From Candidatus Binatia bacterium (GTDB lineage: Bacteria > Vulcanimicrobiota > Vulcanimicrobiia > Vulcanimicrobiales > Vulcanimicrobiaceae), in the NCBI GenBank assembly GCA_035544215.1, contig DATKHY010000007.1, forward strand, positions 992,001 through 1,056,000: a stretch of DNA of 64,000 nt. Direction: 5' to 3'. The position numbers were made by a program, and so were the translations under genes. Positions 40,990-49,755 of the stretch are shown here, one piece after another; within the stretch, counting starts at the first letter, position 1; each line of letters starts with the position of its first letter. The notes beneath the pieces were generated by a model. It worked only from the letters and a program-made list of their open reading frames with translations. It ran no database searches and was not told the DNA's origin.

Positions 40990-43068
40990 ATGGCAGAGCG
41001 CCGAGCGTTGCGCGTGGGCATCGACGTCGGCGGAACGTTCACCGATCTCGTTGCCGTCGAGTCGTGGAGCGGGCGCGCCGTCACGCGCAAGGTCGCGAGC
41101 ACGCCGCGCGAGCCGCAGCGCGCCGTGATGCAAGCGCTGATCGCGCTGTCGGGCGAGTACGAGCCGCGTCCGGCACTGGAGTTCCTCGCCCACTCGACGA
41201 CGATCGCCACCAACGCGCTGCTCGGCCAGCTCGGGCTCGAGCTGCCGCGCACCGCGCTCGTCACGACGCACGGATTCCGCGACGTCATCGAGATCGGCCG
41301 CCAAAACCGCAGCGAGGTCTACAACCTCTTCGTCGAGCGTCCGCGTCCGTTGGTTGCGCGCGACGATCGCCTGACGGTGCGCGAGCGCATGGATCATCTC
41401 GGGAACGTCCTGGAGCCGCTCGACGAGTCCTCCGTCGCCGAGACCTGCGATGCGCTGCAACGCCGCGGGGTCGCGGCGGTCGCAGTTTGCCTGCTGCATT
41501 CCTATGCAAACGACGCGCACGAGCGCCGCGTGACCGACGCGATCGCCGCCGCGCTGCCCGAGGCGCGGATCGCGCGATCGTCGGAGATCGATCCGGAGTA
41601 TCGCGAGTACGAGCGCTTCTCGACGACGGTCGTCAACGCCGCGTTGGCGCCGATCGTCGAGGCCTATCTCGAGCGGCTGATACGCGAACTGCGCGAGCAC
41701 GGAATCGACACGCCGCTGTACGTGATGCGCAGCGACGGCGGGATGGCCGCAGCACAGCGCGTCGCGGCGCGACCGGCCGCGATCGTCGAGAGCGGGCCGG
41801 CGAGTGGGGCGATCGCGACAGCCGCGCTCGGCCGGCGCACCGGCGCGCAACGACTGCTGTCGTTCGACATGGGCGGAACGACGGCCAAGGCCGGCACGAT
41901 TCTCGACGGCGTAGCGCAGGTCGCGCACGAGTTCGAGGCCGCCGGCCGCACGCACAGCGGACGCTCCGTCAAAGGCAGCGGCTATCCCGTGCGTTTTCCG
42001 TTCGTCGATCTGGCCGAGGTGAGCGCGGGCGGCGGCACGATCGCGTGGATCGACGACGCCGGCGCGCTGCGCGTCGGCCCACTCTCGGCCGGCGCCGATC
42101 CCGGACCGGCATGCTATGGCGTCTCCGATCGGCCGACCGTCACCGACGCGAGCGTCGTGCTGGGACGCTTGAACCAGGAGCACTTGCTTGGCGGTGCCTT
42201 TAAGATCGACGCATCGCGCGCGCGCGCCTCCATCGCGACGCTGGCCGAACGCCTCGCACGCGGTATCGAGGAAACCGCCGCAGGCATCGTCGCGCTCGTC
42301 GACGACGCGATGGCCAAGGTGCTGCGCATCGTCACCGTCGAGCGCGGACTCGATCCGCGCGACTTCGTGCTCGTCGCTTTCGGCGGCGGCGGCCCGCTGC
42401 ACGCGTGCGCGGTCGCGAGCGAGCTGCAGATTGCGCGCGCCCTCGTTCCGGCGCATCCCGGCCTCTTCTCGGCATTCGGGCTGCTCGAGGCCGACCTGCA
42501 CGCCAACGACGTGCGTCCGATCCTGCGCTCAACGGGCGACTCCGACGCCGCGGCGCTCGCGCTTTTCTTCGACGAGAGCGAGTCGCGCGCGCGCGACGAG
42601 CTGCTCGCGCAAGGCGCGCACCCCGCGACGATCGCGTTTCGGCGCGAGTACGACGCGCGCTATCGCGGACAGAGCTTCGAGCTCACGATCGAACACGACC
42701 CCGATCCCGCCGAGGTCGCGCAGCGTTTCCATCAAGCCCACCATGCCCGCTACGGTTACGCGGTGCCGGACGAGACGGTGGAGCTCGTCAACGCGCGCCT
42801 GACCGCAAGTGGAAAGATAGCGCGAGGTGATCGTCAGGTCATGCTCCGACAGGCGCAGCATGACAAGGGAGGCAATTCGAAGCGCGACGTGTGGATCGAC
42901 GGATCGTTTGTAAAGGTGGACGTGCATCAACGCGACGCCCTGGCGGACGGTGCGCGACTCGAGGGTCCGGCGATCGTCGAGGAGTACGACAGCACGACGT
43001 GGGTCGCGCCGGGCTGGTCGTTGAGAGTCGAAGGCGACCTGCTCGGTCTAGGGCGGGAGACGAGATGA
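40990..43068 (+). CDS. hyuA: Hydantoinase/oxoprolinase subunit A
   Basis: The ATG at 40990 gives 692 residues, the usual size. N-terminal ASKHA-type motifs: RVGIDVGGTFTDLVAV (phosphate 1) and SFDMGGTTAK (phosphate 2), then VSAGGGTIAWID. It is the ATP-binding subunit of hydantoinase/5-oxoprolinase/acetone-carboxylase-like enzymes. Near residues ~614-628 (RQVMLRQAQHDKGG) it contains an in-frame copy of the dispersed repeat. hyuB follows with an ATGA overlap. Substrate (hydantoin, oxoproline or other) is not evident. Confidence 0.92.
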   Translation: MAERRALRVGIDVGGTFTDLVAVESWSGRAVTRKVASTPREPQRAVMQALIALSGEYEPRPALEFLAHSTTIATNALLGQLGLELPRTALVTTHGFRDVIEIGRQNRSEVYNLFVERPRPLVARDDRLTVRERMDHLGNVLEPLDESSVAETCDALQRRGVAAVAVCLLHSYANDAHERRVTDAIAAALPEARIARSSEIDPEYREYERFSTTVVNAALAPIVEAYLERLIRELREHGIDTPLYVMRSDGGMAAAQRVAARPAAIVESGPASGAIATAALGRRTGAQRLLSFDMGGTTAKAGTILDGVAQVAHEFEAAGRTHSGRSVKGSGYPVRFPFVDLAEVSAGGGTIAWIDDAGALRVGPLSAGADPGPACYGVSDRPTVTDASVVLGRLNQEHLLGGAFKIDASRARASIATLAERLARGIEETAAGIVALVDDAMAKVLRIVTVERGLDPRDFVLVAFGGGGPLHACAVASELQIARALVPAHPGLFSAFGLLEADLHANDVRPILRSTGDSDAAALALFFDESESRARDELLAQGAHPATIAFRREYDARYRGQSFELTIEHDPDPAEVAQRFHQAHHARYGYAVPDETVELVNARLTASGKIARGDRQVMLRQAQHDKGGNSKRDVWIDGSFVKVDVHQRDALADGARLEGPAIVEEYDSTTWVAPGWSLRVEGDLLGLGRETR
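42838..42864. repeat. Palindromic repeat inside hyuA coding sequence
   Basis: Arms gtcatgct (42838-42845) and agcatgac (42857-42864) are exact reverse complements. The core gacaggcgcagcatgacaag resembles the dispersed repeat. It is read in frame as VMLRQAQHDK and lies in a linker before RDVWIDG, a loop position that should tolerate an insert. Confidence 0.65.
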
Positions 43069-44648
43069 TCGATCCGATCGCGGCGGAGATCGCGAAGAGC
43101 GCGCTGGTCTACGCATCGGAAGAGATGGGGATCGCGGTGCGCAACAGCGCGTACTCGCCTAACATCAAGGAGCGTCTGGATCATTCGTGCGCGCTGTTCG
43201 ATCCGCTCGGGCGCTTGATCGCACAGGCCGAGCACATTCCCGTGCATCTCGGCTCGCTGCCGTGGGGGCTGCGGCGCATGCTGGCCATCGTCGAGCTCGA
43301 TCACGGCGGCGTGCGCCAGGGCGAGATGTGGGTCGCGAACGATCCGTACGTCACCGGCACGCACTTAAACGACGTCACGGTCGTGCGTCCGGTCTTCTTC
43401 CAAGGCCGGCTTGCCGGCTACGCGGCGAACAAGGCCCATCACGCCGACGTCGGCGGCGCCGTGCCCGGCTCGATGCCGTCCGACGCGAAGGATCTCTTCG
43501 CGGAGGGGGTCGTCGTGCCGCCGCTGCGCCTCGTTGAGGGCGATCGCGTCGTCGGATCGACCGTCGATCTCTTTCGCGCTAACTCGCGCACGCCCGACGC
43601 GCGCAGCGGCGATCTGCGCGCGCAGGTGGCGGGAAATTACACGGGCGAGCGGCGCCTCCTGGAACTCTATGAGCGCTACGGCTTCGACGGCGTCGAGGCC
43701 GCGATCGCCCGAGCACTCGACGACAGCGAGCTGCGCATGCGCGCCGCGCTGCGTGCGATCGGCGACGGAGTCTTCGAGGCGACCGACTATCTCGAAGACC
43801 TCGGCGGCGCGCCGAGCATCGCGATCGCGCTGCGCCTCGAGCTGCGCGACGGAAGCGCCGAGCTGGATTATTCGGGAACGTCGCCGCAAGTCGGCTTCCC
43901 GCTCAACGCCGTCTTCGGCGTGACGCTCTCCGGCGTGCACTACGCGCTGCGTGCCGTCACCGATCCGACCATCCCGATGAACGACGGGTGCTTGCGCCCC
44001 GTCGCGGTGCGCGCGCCGCTCGGCTCGCTGCTCAATCCGCGACGGCCCTCGCCGGTGTCGGGCGGGAACGTCGAGACGAGCATGCGCAACGCGGAGGTCG
44101 TGCTGCAGGCGCTCGCACGAGCAGCGCCGGAGCGCGTGCCCGCGTGCAGCGGTGGGACGATGAGCAACGTGATGCTCGGCGGAACGCGGCCGGATGGCGA
44201 GACCTGGGCGTTCTACGAGACGAACGGCTGCGGCATGGGCGCCCGCCCGAACTCAGACGGCATCGACGGCATCCACTGCCACATGACCAACACGCTGAAC
44301 ACGCCGATCGAGGCGATCGAACGCGAGTTTCCGCTGCGCGTCGCGCGCTACGAGCTCGCCGACGCGACGGGCGGCGCGGGCCTGCACCGCGGCGGAAACG
44401 GCTTGATTCGCGCGCTGCAGCTGATCGAAGGCTCCGCGCGCGCCACGCTGCTCGCCGATCGCCACACGCTGCGTCCACCCGGTGCGCGCGGCGGCGAATC
44501 CGGCGCGTGCGGGCGGCACACGCTGGAGCGCGACGGCACCGAGACACCGCTGCGTGCGAAGACCACGCTGCCGCTCGAGCCCGGCGACGTGCTCGCGATT
44601 CAAACGCCGGGTGGCGGCGGTTACGGCGCCGGGCGTTCCAACCCGTAG
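43065..44648 (+). CDS. hyuB: Hydantoinase/oxoprolinase subunit B
   Basis: A 527-residue protein coupled to hyuA (ATGA). Family motifs: NSAYSPNIKERLDHSCALFD, ANDPYVTGTHLNDV, NKAHHADVGG, SGGNVETSMR and a C-terminal IQTPGGGGYG. It partners with HyuA in ATP-dependent ring opening or a related carboxylation. The end overlaps the convergent glycosyltransferase gene by 28 bases. No hydantoin racemase or carbamoylase is nearby. Confidence 0.92.
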   Translation: MIDPIAAEIAKSALVYASEEMGIAVRNSAYSPNIKERLDHSCALFDPLGRLIAQAEHIPVHLGSLPWGLRRMLAIVELDHGGVRQGEMWVANDPYVTGTHLNDVTVVRPVFFQGRLAGYAANKAHHADVGGAVPGSMPSDAKDLFAEGVVVPPLRLVEGDRVVGSTVDLFRANSRTPDARSGDLRAQVAGNYTGERRLLELYERYGFDGVEAAIARALDDSELRMRAALRAIGDGVFEATDYLEDLGGAPSIAIALRLELRDGSAELDYSGTSPQVGFPLNAVFGVTLSGVHYALRAVTDPTIPMNDGCLRPVAVRAPLGSLLNPRRPSPVSGGNVETSMRNAEVVLQALARAAPERVPACSGGTMSNVMLGGTRPDGETWAFYETNGCGMGARPNSDGIDGIHCHMTNTLNTPIEAIEREFPLRVARYELADATGGAGLHRGGNGLIRALQLIEGSARATLLADRHTLRPPGARGGESGACGRHTLERDGTETPLRAKTTLPLEPGDVLAIQTPGGGGYGAGRSNP

Positions 44649-46114
44649 CGCGACGCGCAGAGCAGATCGACGACACGGATCGCACTGCGGCGTGGCGAGA
44701 AGCGGCGGCGCGCGTCGGCTGCCGCGAGCTCGCCGTAGCGCCGACGCGCCGCCGGATCGGCGACCATGCGGGCGACGTTCTCCGCGAGCGACGTCCGTCC
44801 ACCGATGAAAGCGACATCGGGCGCGAAGATCGCACGCAGCTCGGCGCGGTCGAGGACGATCGCGGGAATGCCGGTCTGCGCCAGCAGCACGTTGCCGAAC
44901 GCGCTGAGATCCGTCAAGCCGAGATGGACGATGCAGGCCAGCTCAAGCTCGCGATCGCCCAAAAGCAGCTCCGGCGTAATGGCGATTCCCGGATAGTCGC
45001 CGCCGACGACGCCGACCTGGTGGCACGCCAGGTCGTCTGAACGGCGAATCTTGAGCGCGTCGGCGCGAAGTGGCGACGCGCACGGCAGCCACGGCACCTC
45101 GAGCTCCGCGCCGCCGCGCGTGCGAATCGCTGCGGAGCGCGCAGCATCGTCGCCGACCGCGATGCCCGGCGGCTTCGCGAGATCGTCGAACCATGCGATC
45201 GTCGCGGCCGTGCGGAACCGCCGGTCGAGCCTGCGCCACGGCAGAATCGCGCCGTGCACGACGGGATGGCCGAACGCGCGCAGCGCCCCCTCGAGATCAT
45301 CTAGCGCGGCGGCGAACAGCGGATCGTGGCGCCGCGAACGCTGAATCGAAATCGCGCCGACCGCACCGCGCTCTGTGCGCGGTAGCGGCGCGAAGCTCTT
45401 CGCCCAGCGTGCGTAGAATCGCAGCTCGTTCTCGGCCTCGCGCGCGAATCGCCCCGCCGACGCGGCCTCGTAGTGCGCGAAGCGCGCATCCGCGACGTAC
45501 GCGATCCCGCGGCCGTGCTCGCGTGCGCGCAGGCAGAGATCGACGTCTTCGAAGCCGTTGACGAACGCCTCGTCGAAGCCGCCCTCGCCGACGAACCACT
45601 TCGTGCGGACGGCCATCGCGGCGCCCGAGACGGCGAGTGCGTCGCGCGACGTTCGAACCGCCTCGAGCGACGCCGGCAGATTGCGGCAGTAGTAGTGCCA
45701 GTGTGCGTTGCGCAGCAGCACGAGGCCCGCGGCCTGCGTGACGCCGTCCTCGAAGAACAGCGCGCCGCCGGCGATCGCCGTATCGTCGCGTTCAAACGCG
45801 CCCAGCAGCGGCGTCAGCGCATCGCCTAACGGATACGCGTCGTTGTTGAGCAGCAGCGTCACGGGCGCTCGCGCCGCGCGCACGCCGGCGTTGCAGGCGC
45901 CGGCGAAGTTGCGGTTCTCCTCGTGCCGAACGTAGCGCACCCACGGAAACTCGGCGATCGTACGCGGCGTCTCGTCGCTCGAAGCGTTGTCGACCACGAT
46001 CGTCTCGAACTCGAAGGCGCACTCGTTTCGAAGTGCGTCGAGGCTTCGCAGGCAGCGCGCCGTGAGCCACCAGTTGTCGTAGACCGGGATGACGATGCTG
46101 AGAGCGGGCGTCAT
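44621..46114 (-). CDS. Family 2 glycosyltransferase with C-terminal extension
   Basis: A 497-residue protein. Residues ~1-250 are a GT2 domain (SIVIPVYDNWWLTARCLRS, LLNNDAY as the DxD-like acidic pair, GFDEAFVNGFEDVDLCLRA). Residues ~275-497 form a second domain; LAENVARMVADPAARRRYGE recalls the C-terminal of GT-B (GT4-like) enzymes. The layout suggests one chain able to add two sugars, but the second active site is not proven. It lies 10 bases after the sugar porter gene on the same strand. Confidence 0.85.
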   Translation of the reverse strand: MTPALSIVIPVYDNWWLTARCLRSLDALRNECAFEFETIVVDNASSDETPRTIAEFPWVRYVRHEENRNFAGACNAGVRAARAPVTLLLNNDAYPLGDALTPLLGAFERDDTAIAGGALFFEDGVTQAAGLVLLRNAHWHYYCRNLPASLEAVRTSRDALAVSGAAMAVRTKWFVGEGGFDEAFVNGFEDVDLCLRAREHGRGIAYVADARFAHYEAASAGRFAREAENELRFYARWAKSFAPLPRTERGAVGAISIQRSRRHDPLFAAALDDLEGALRAFGHPVVHGAILPWRRLDRRFRTAATIAWFDDLAKPPGIAVGDDAARSAAIRTRGGAELEVPWLPCASPLRADALKIRRSDDLACHQVGVVGGDYPGIAITPELLLGDRELELACIVHLGLTDLSAFGNVLLAQTGIPAIVLDRAELRAIFAPDVAFIGGRTSLAENVARMVADPAARRRYGELAAADARRRFSPRRSAIRVVDLLCASRYGLERPAP

Positions 46115-46124
46115 CGCAACGAGA

Positions 46125-47450
46125 TTAGGCGGCTCGGACGCGGATGCGCTCCAGCAGCTCCTGTTTCGTCTCGGGCACCATCGCGCGCACGAAGACGATC
46201 GTCACGATGCAGAGCGCCGCGTAGAGGGCGAACGTGCCGGAACGCCCCAGGCGCTCGACCATGGTGAGAAAGAACTGCGAGACGAGGAAGTTGCCGACCC
46301 AGTTGCTCAGCGTCGAGATCGACATCCCGAGCCCGCGCGCGCGCAACGGGAAGATCTCCGAGATGAGCAGCCACACGATCGGGCCGAGGCTGAACGCGAA
46401 GCACCCGACGTAGAGCATCATGCTGCCCAGCGCGATCGCGGCGAGCGACCCGGAGAGATGCGGCTGCGCGAACGCGCCCGCTAGCGTCGCAAGCGCGACG
46501 AACATGCCGGCCAGCCCCGCGTAGAGTAGCGGTTTGCGCCCGACCTTATCGACGAAGAAGATCGCGATCAGCGTCATCCCGCAGTTCACGGTCCCGACGA
46601 GCGTCTGAGCGAGGATCGAAGCAGACGCGGAGCCGACGCCGGCCATCTGAAAGATCTGCGGCCCGTAATAGATCACGGTGTTGATGCCGGTGATCTGTTG
46701 CAGTACGGCCAGCGTGATACCGATGAACAACGCGGTTCGGAAGGCCGGATCGCGCAGAGCGTCCCATCCCTGGTCCTTGGCGCGCAGGCCCTCCTCGATT
46801 GACTCCACTTCTTGAGCGCGCTCAGCCGGATCCGGATAGATCCGCTGCAGCTCGTCGCGCGCGCGGTCGCCAAGCAGTATCTTGAAGAGATAGCGCGGGC
46901 TCTCCGGCATGACGAGCATGCCGGCGACGAGCACGACCGACGGAACGACGGCGAGGCCCAGCATCCAGCGCCACTGCCCGTTCGCGGCGAGCGCGTAATC
47001 GACGAGGTACGCGGCGAGGATGCCGACCGTAATCGCGAACTGATACAGCGAGACGAGCGCGCCCCGCACGTTCGCGGGCGCGACCTCCGAGATGTACAGT
47101 GGCGCGACGACCGAGCTGAACCCGATGCCGACGCCTACGATGAAGCGCCCGCACAGGAGGATCGCCTCGTTCGGCGTGAACGCCGAGATGATCGCGCCGG
47201 CGAAGAAGACGACGCCCGCGAGAAACAGGGTCCAGCGCCGGCCGATGCGATCCGCAATCGCCCCAGAGACCGCGGAGCCCGCGATGCAGCCGATCAGCAC
47301 GACGCTGATCGTGAAGGCCTGCTCGCGCACCGCCAACGCGAAGTCCTTGGTGATGAAGAGGATGGCGCCCGAGATCACCCCGGTGTCGTAGCCGAACAGC
47401 AGTCCGCCGAGCGCGGCAACGGAAGCGACGAGGAGAACGTACGCTCGCAT
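46125..47450 (-). CDS. MFS sugar porter family transporter
   Basis: A 441-residue protein from the ATG at 47450; 38 extra codons upstream overlap the divergent gene. About 12 spans. Sugar-porter signatures are present: LFGYDTGVISGA, DRIGRRWT, PESPRYL, QQITGINTVIYYGP and PETKQELLE. It probably brings in a hexose or related sugar with H+. The divergent hydrolase has a candidate start codon in the same CATG. Confidence 0.92.
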   Translation of the reverse strand: MRAYVLLVASVAALGGLLFGYDTGVISGAILFITKDFALAVREQAFTISVVLIGCIAGSAVSGAIADRIGRRWTLFLAGVVFFAGAIISAFTPNEAILLCGRFIVGVGIGFSSVVAPLYISEVAPANVRGALVSLYQFAITVGILAAYLVDYALAANGQWRWMLGLAVVPSVVLVAGMLVMPESPRYLFKILLGDRARDELQRIYPDPAERAQEVESIEEGLRAKDQGWDALRDPAFRTALFIGITLAVLQQITGINTVIYYGPQIFQMAGVGSASASILAQTLVGTVNCGMTLIAIFFVDKVGRKPLLYAGLAGMFVALATLAGAFAQPHLSGSLAAIALGSMMLYVGCFAFSLGPIVWLLISEIFPLRARGLGMSISTLSNWVGNFLVSQFFLTMVERLGRSGTFALYAALCIVTIVFVRAMVPETKQELLERIRVRAA

Positions 47451-47490
47451 GCAGGCGCTTTTGCGAGTCGCGTCAGAACGCTCCTCCATC

Positions 47491-48381
47491 GTGACGCAAC
47501 AGCTCGACCTCGAGGCCGCGCGCGAATACGCCCGCGCGCACGGCCTGCACGCGATGATCGCCATGCGCGGCAGCGACGTGCTGGCGCAGGAGTACTGCGA
47601 TGGTTTCGACGCGCGGACCCCGCATGCGCTCTACAGCGGAACGAAAAGCTTCTGGGGTGTCGCCGCGCTGTACGCATGCGCCGACGGGTTGCTCGAACTC
47701 GACGAGCCGATCGCCGGCACGATCGAGTCGTGGCGGGAGGATGCCTGGAAGCGGCGCGTCACGGTGCGCATGCTGCTCTCGCTGACGGCGGGGTTCGCCT
47801 TCGGCGGGCTCGGCGCGAGCGTGCCGGCGTACCAGAAAGCGCTGGCGACGCCGCTGCGCGACGAGCCCGGCACGCGCTTCACCTACGGCGGCATCCCGCT
47901 CCAGGTTTTTGGCGCGTTCTTTGCGCGCAAGCTGGAGAGGGGCGGCCTAACGCCGCACGCGTACCTGCGCGAACGCGTCCTCGATCCAGCGGGTGTCAGC
48001 GTCGCAAGCTGGCGTAAGCTTCCCGACGGGACGCAACCACTTCCGACCGGCGCATCACTCAGCGCCGAGAACTGGCTCGCCTACGGGAGATTCATCATTG
48101 TTAATTATTCGGCGCTGCGGCCGTGCTTCGAAGGCTCCGCGGTCAACGCTCGGTACGGCCTGGGTTGGTGGCTCGGCGCGAGCGGCGCTCCGCCAGATCT
48201 CGCCTATGCGAGCGGCTCGGCAGGGCAAGCTCTCTATCTCGTGCCCTCACTCGACCTCGCGATCGCACACTTCGGCAGAAGCTCGTCGTACCGGCACGAG
48301 ACATTCATGAAACGGCTCTTCGGCCAGGTTTCAAAACGTGGAAGGAGGGCTCGCGAGACGCGGCATAGTGGCCAGCCATGA
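47491..48381 (+). CDS. Beta-lactamase-fold serine hydrolase
   Basis: The GTG at 47491 gives 296 residues. The SxxK motif is LYSGTKSFWG. The usual YxN is replaced by YGG in FTYGGIPLQVFG, so the second catalytic motif is atypical. The family includes esterases, D-aminopeptidases and penicillin-binding-like proteins. No signal peptide, so it is probably cytoplasmic, unlike the secreted class C-like protein at 34443. An ATG at 47449 overlaps the sugar porter start and is less likely. The next gene overlaps (ATGA). Confidence 0.75.
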   Translation: MTQQLDLEAAREYARAHGLHAMIAMRGSDVLAQEYCDGFDARTPHALYSGTKSFWGVAALYACADGLLELDEPIAGTIESWREDAWKRRVTVRMLLSLTAGFAFGGLGASVPAYQKALATPLRDEPGTRFTYGGIPLQVFGAFFARKLERGGLTPHAYLRERVLDPAGVSVASWRKLPDGTQPLPTGASLSAENWLAYGRFIIVNYSALRPCFEGSAVNARYGLGWWLGASGAPPDLAYASGSAGQALYLVPSLDLAIAHFGRSSSYRHETFMKRLFGQVSKRGRRARETRHSGQP

Positions 48382-49742
48382 AGCAATCATACGCCGCCAA
48401 AGCCGCGGCGTCGTTCGTACTTATCCTTTTGTTCTCCGCATGTTCGTCGTCATCGATGCAGTCGCTGCCCTACATGCAGCACGGCGTGGCGCTCGAGGGA
48501 CTCAACGCGACCGGCGCCGGTAAGATCAAGCACATCGTGTACATCGTTCAAGAGAATCGTAGTTTTAATAATCTCTTTTACGGCTATCCCGGAGCCTACA
48601 CACGCTCGTACGGTATGAATTCGAAAGACCAGTGGATCAGGCTGCAGCCCGAAGGGCTGGCCGCGTACTACGTGATCGATCACTCGGCGGCTGCGATGTT
48701 CGCCGCGTGTAACGGCACGGGCAAGCTGCCCGGAACCGACTGCCGCAACAACGGCTTCGACAGGGAAGTCTCGTTCGGCGGGCCACCCACCAATCCGGAG
48801 TATGTCTACGTGCCGCACAACGAGTCGAAGCCGTACTTCGACATGGCGCGTGAGTGGGTGGTGGCCGACCGCATGTTCCAGTCGCACCTGGACGAGAGCT
48901 TCGTATCGCACCAGTACGTCATCGCCGCGCAGGCCGCCTCGGCGGTCGATCTGCCGTACGGCGCGTGGGGCTGCCAGGGCGGCAAGTACGATCAGGTCGC
49001 GACGATCACGCAGCAACGCAGTCCGTACGGGCCTCCCGAGCGGCCTTGCTGGGATTACACGACGCTCGGCGACGAGCTCGACAAGGCGGGCCTGAGCTGG
49101 CGCTTCTACGCGAGCAAGTACGGCAGCGGATCGAGCGGTTCCGGCGCGTACTGGTCGAGCTATCAGGCCGTGCGCCACATCTATTACGGACCCGATTGGG
49201 CCAAAGACATCGTCTCGCCCAACTGGAAGTTTATCACCGACGTGCGCGCCGGCAAGCTCGCGAACTTCACGTGGATCACGCCGGTGTGCGCCGACTCCGA
49301 TCACGTGAACTGTCCCGGAGGCTATGGACCGTCGTGGGTCGCGGCGCTGGTCAACACCGTCGGCAAGAGCAAGTTCTGGGACTCAACCGCGATCTTCGTG
49401 CAGTGGGATGACTGGGGCGGCCTCTACGACCCGGTCAAGCCGCCTTTCGAAGACTACGACGGCCTCGGCTTCCGCGTTCCGCTGCTCGTCATCTCACCCT
49501 ACGCGAAGCACGGCTTCGTCTCGCACACGCAATACGAGACGGCCAGCGTGCTGCGCTTTGCCGAAGACCTCTTCGGCTTGGATCAGATGGCGGCGGCCGA
49601 CAAGCGCGCCAACTCGCCCGCACCCGACTGCTTCAACTTCCAACAGAAGCCGCGTCCCTTTGTGAAAATCGCCGCGCCCGAACCGCCGAAGTTCTTCATG
49701 GGACCACTCCCCAGCGACGACCAAGCCCCGGACTACGAATAA
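48378..49742 (+). CDS. Phospholipase C/phosphoesterase-family lipoprotein
   Basis: A 454-residue protein with a lipobox (LLFSAC). The phosphoesterase motif is HIVYIVQENRSFNNLFYGYP, followed by FQSHLDESFVSHQY and FVQWDDWGGLYDPV. This family includes phosphatidylcholine- and acid-phosphatase-like enzymes. It is likely anchored to the cell surface and releases phosphate from lipids or esters. Its start overlaps the preceding gene stop by 4 bases. Paralogous in family to the fusion at 2152-4350. Confidence 0.9.
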   Translation: MKQSYAAKAAASFVLILLFSACSSSSMQSLPYMQHGVALEGLNATGAGKIKHIVYIVQENRSFNNLFYGYPGAYTRSYGMNSKDQWIRLQPEGLAAYYVIDHSAAAMFAACNGTGKLPGTDCRNNGFDREVSFGGPPTNPEYVYVPHNESKPYFDMAREWVVADRMFQSHLDESFVSHQYVIAAQAASAVDLPYGAWGCQGGKYDQVATITQQRSPYGPPERPCWDYTTLGDELDKAGLSWRFYASKYGSGSSGSGAYWSSYQAVRHIYYGPDWAKDIVSPNWKFITDVRAGKLANFTWITPVCADSDHVNCPGGYGPSWVAALVNTVGKSKFWDSTAIFVQWDDWGGLYDPVKPPFEDYDGLGFRVPLLVISPYAKHGFVSHTQYETASVLRFAEDLFGLDQMAAADKRANSPAPDCFNFQQKPRPFVKIAAPEPPKFFMGPLPSDDQAPDYE

Positions 49743-49755
49743 TCTCTCGGCGGAG

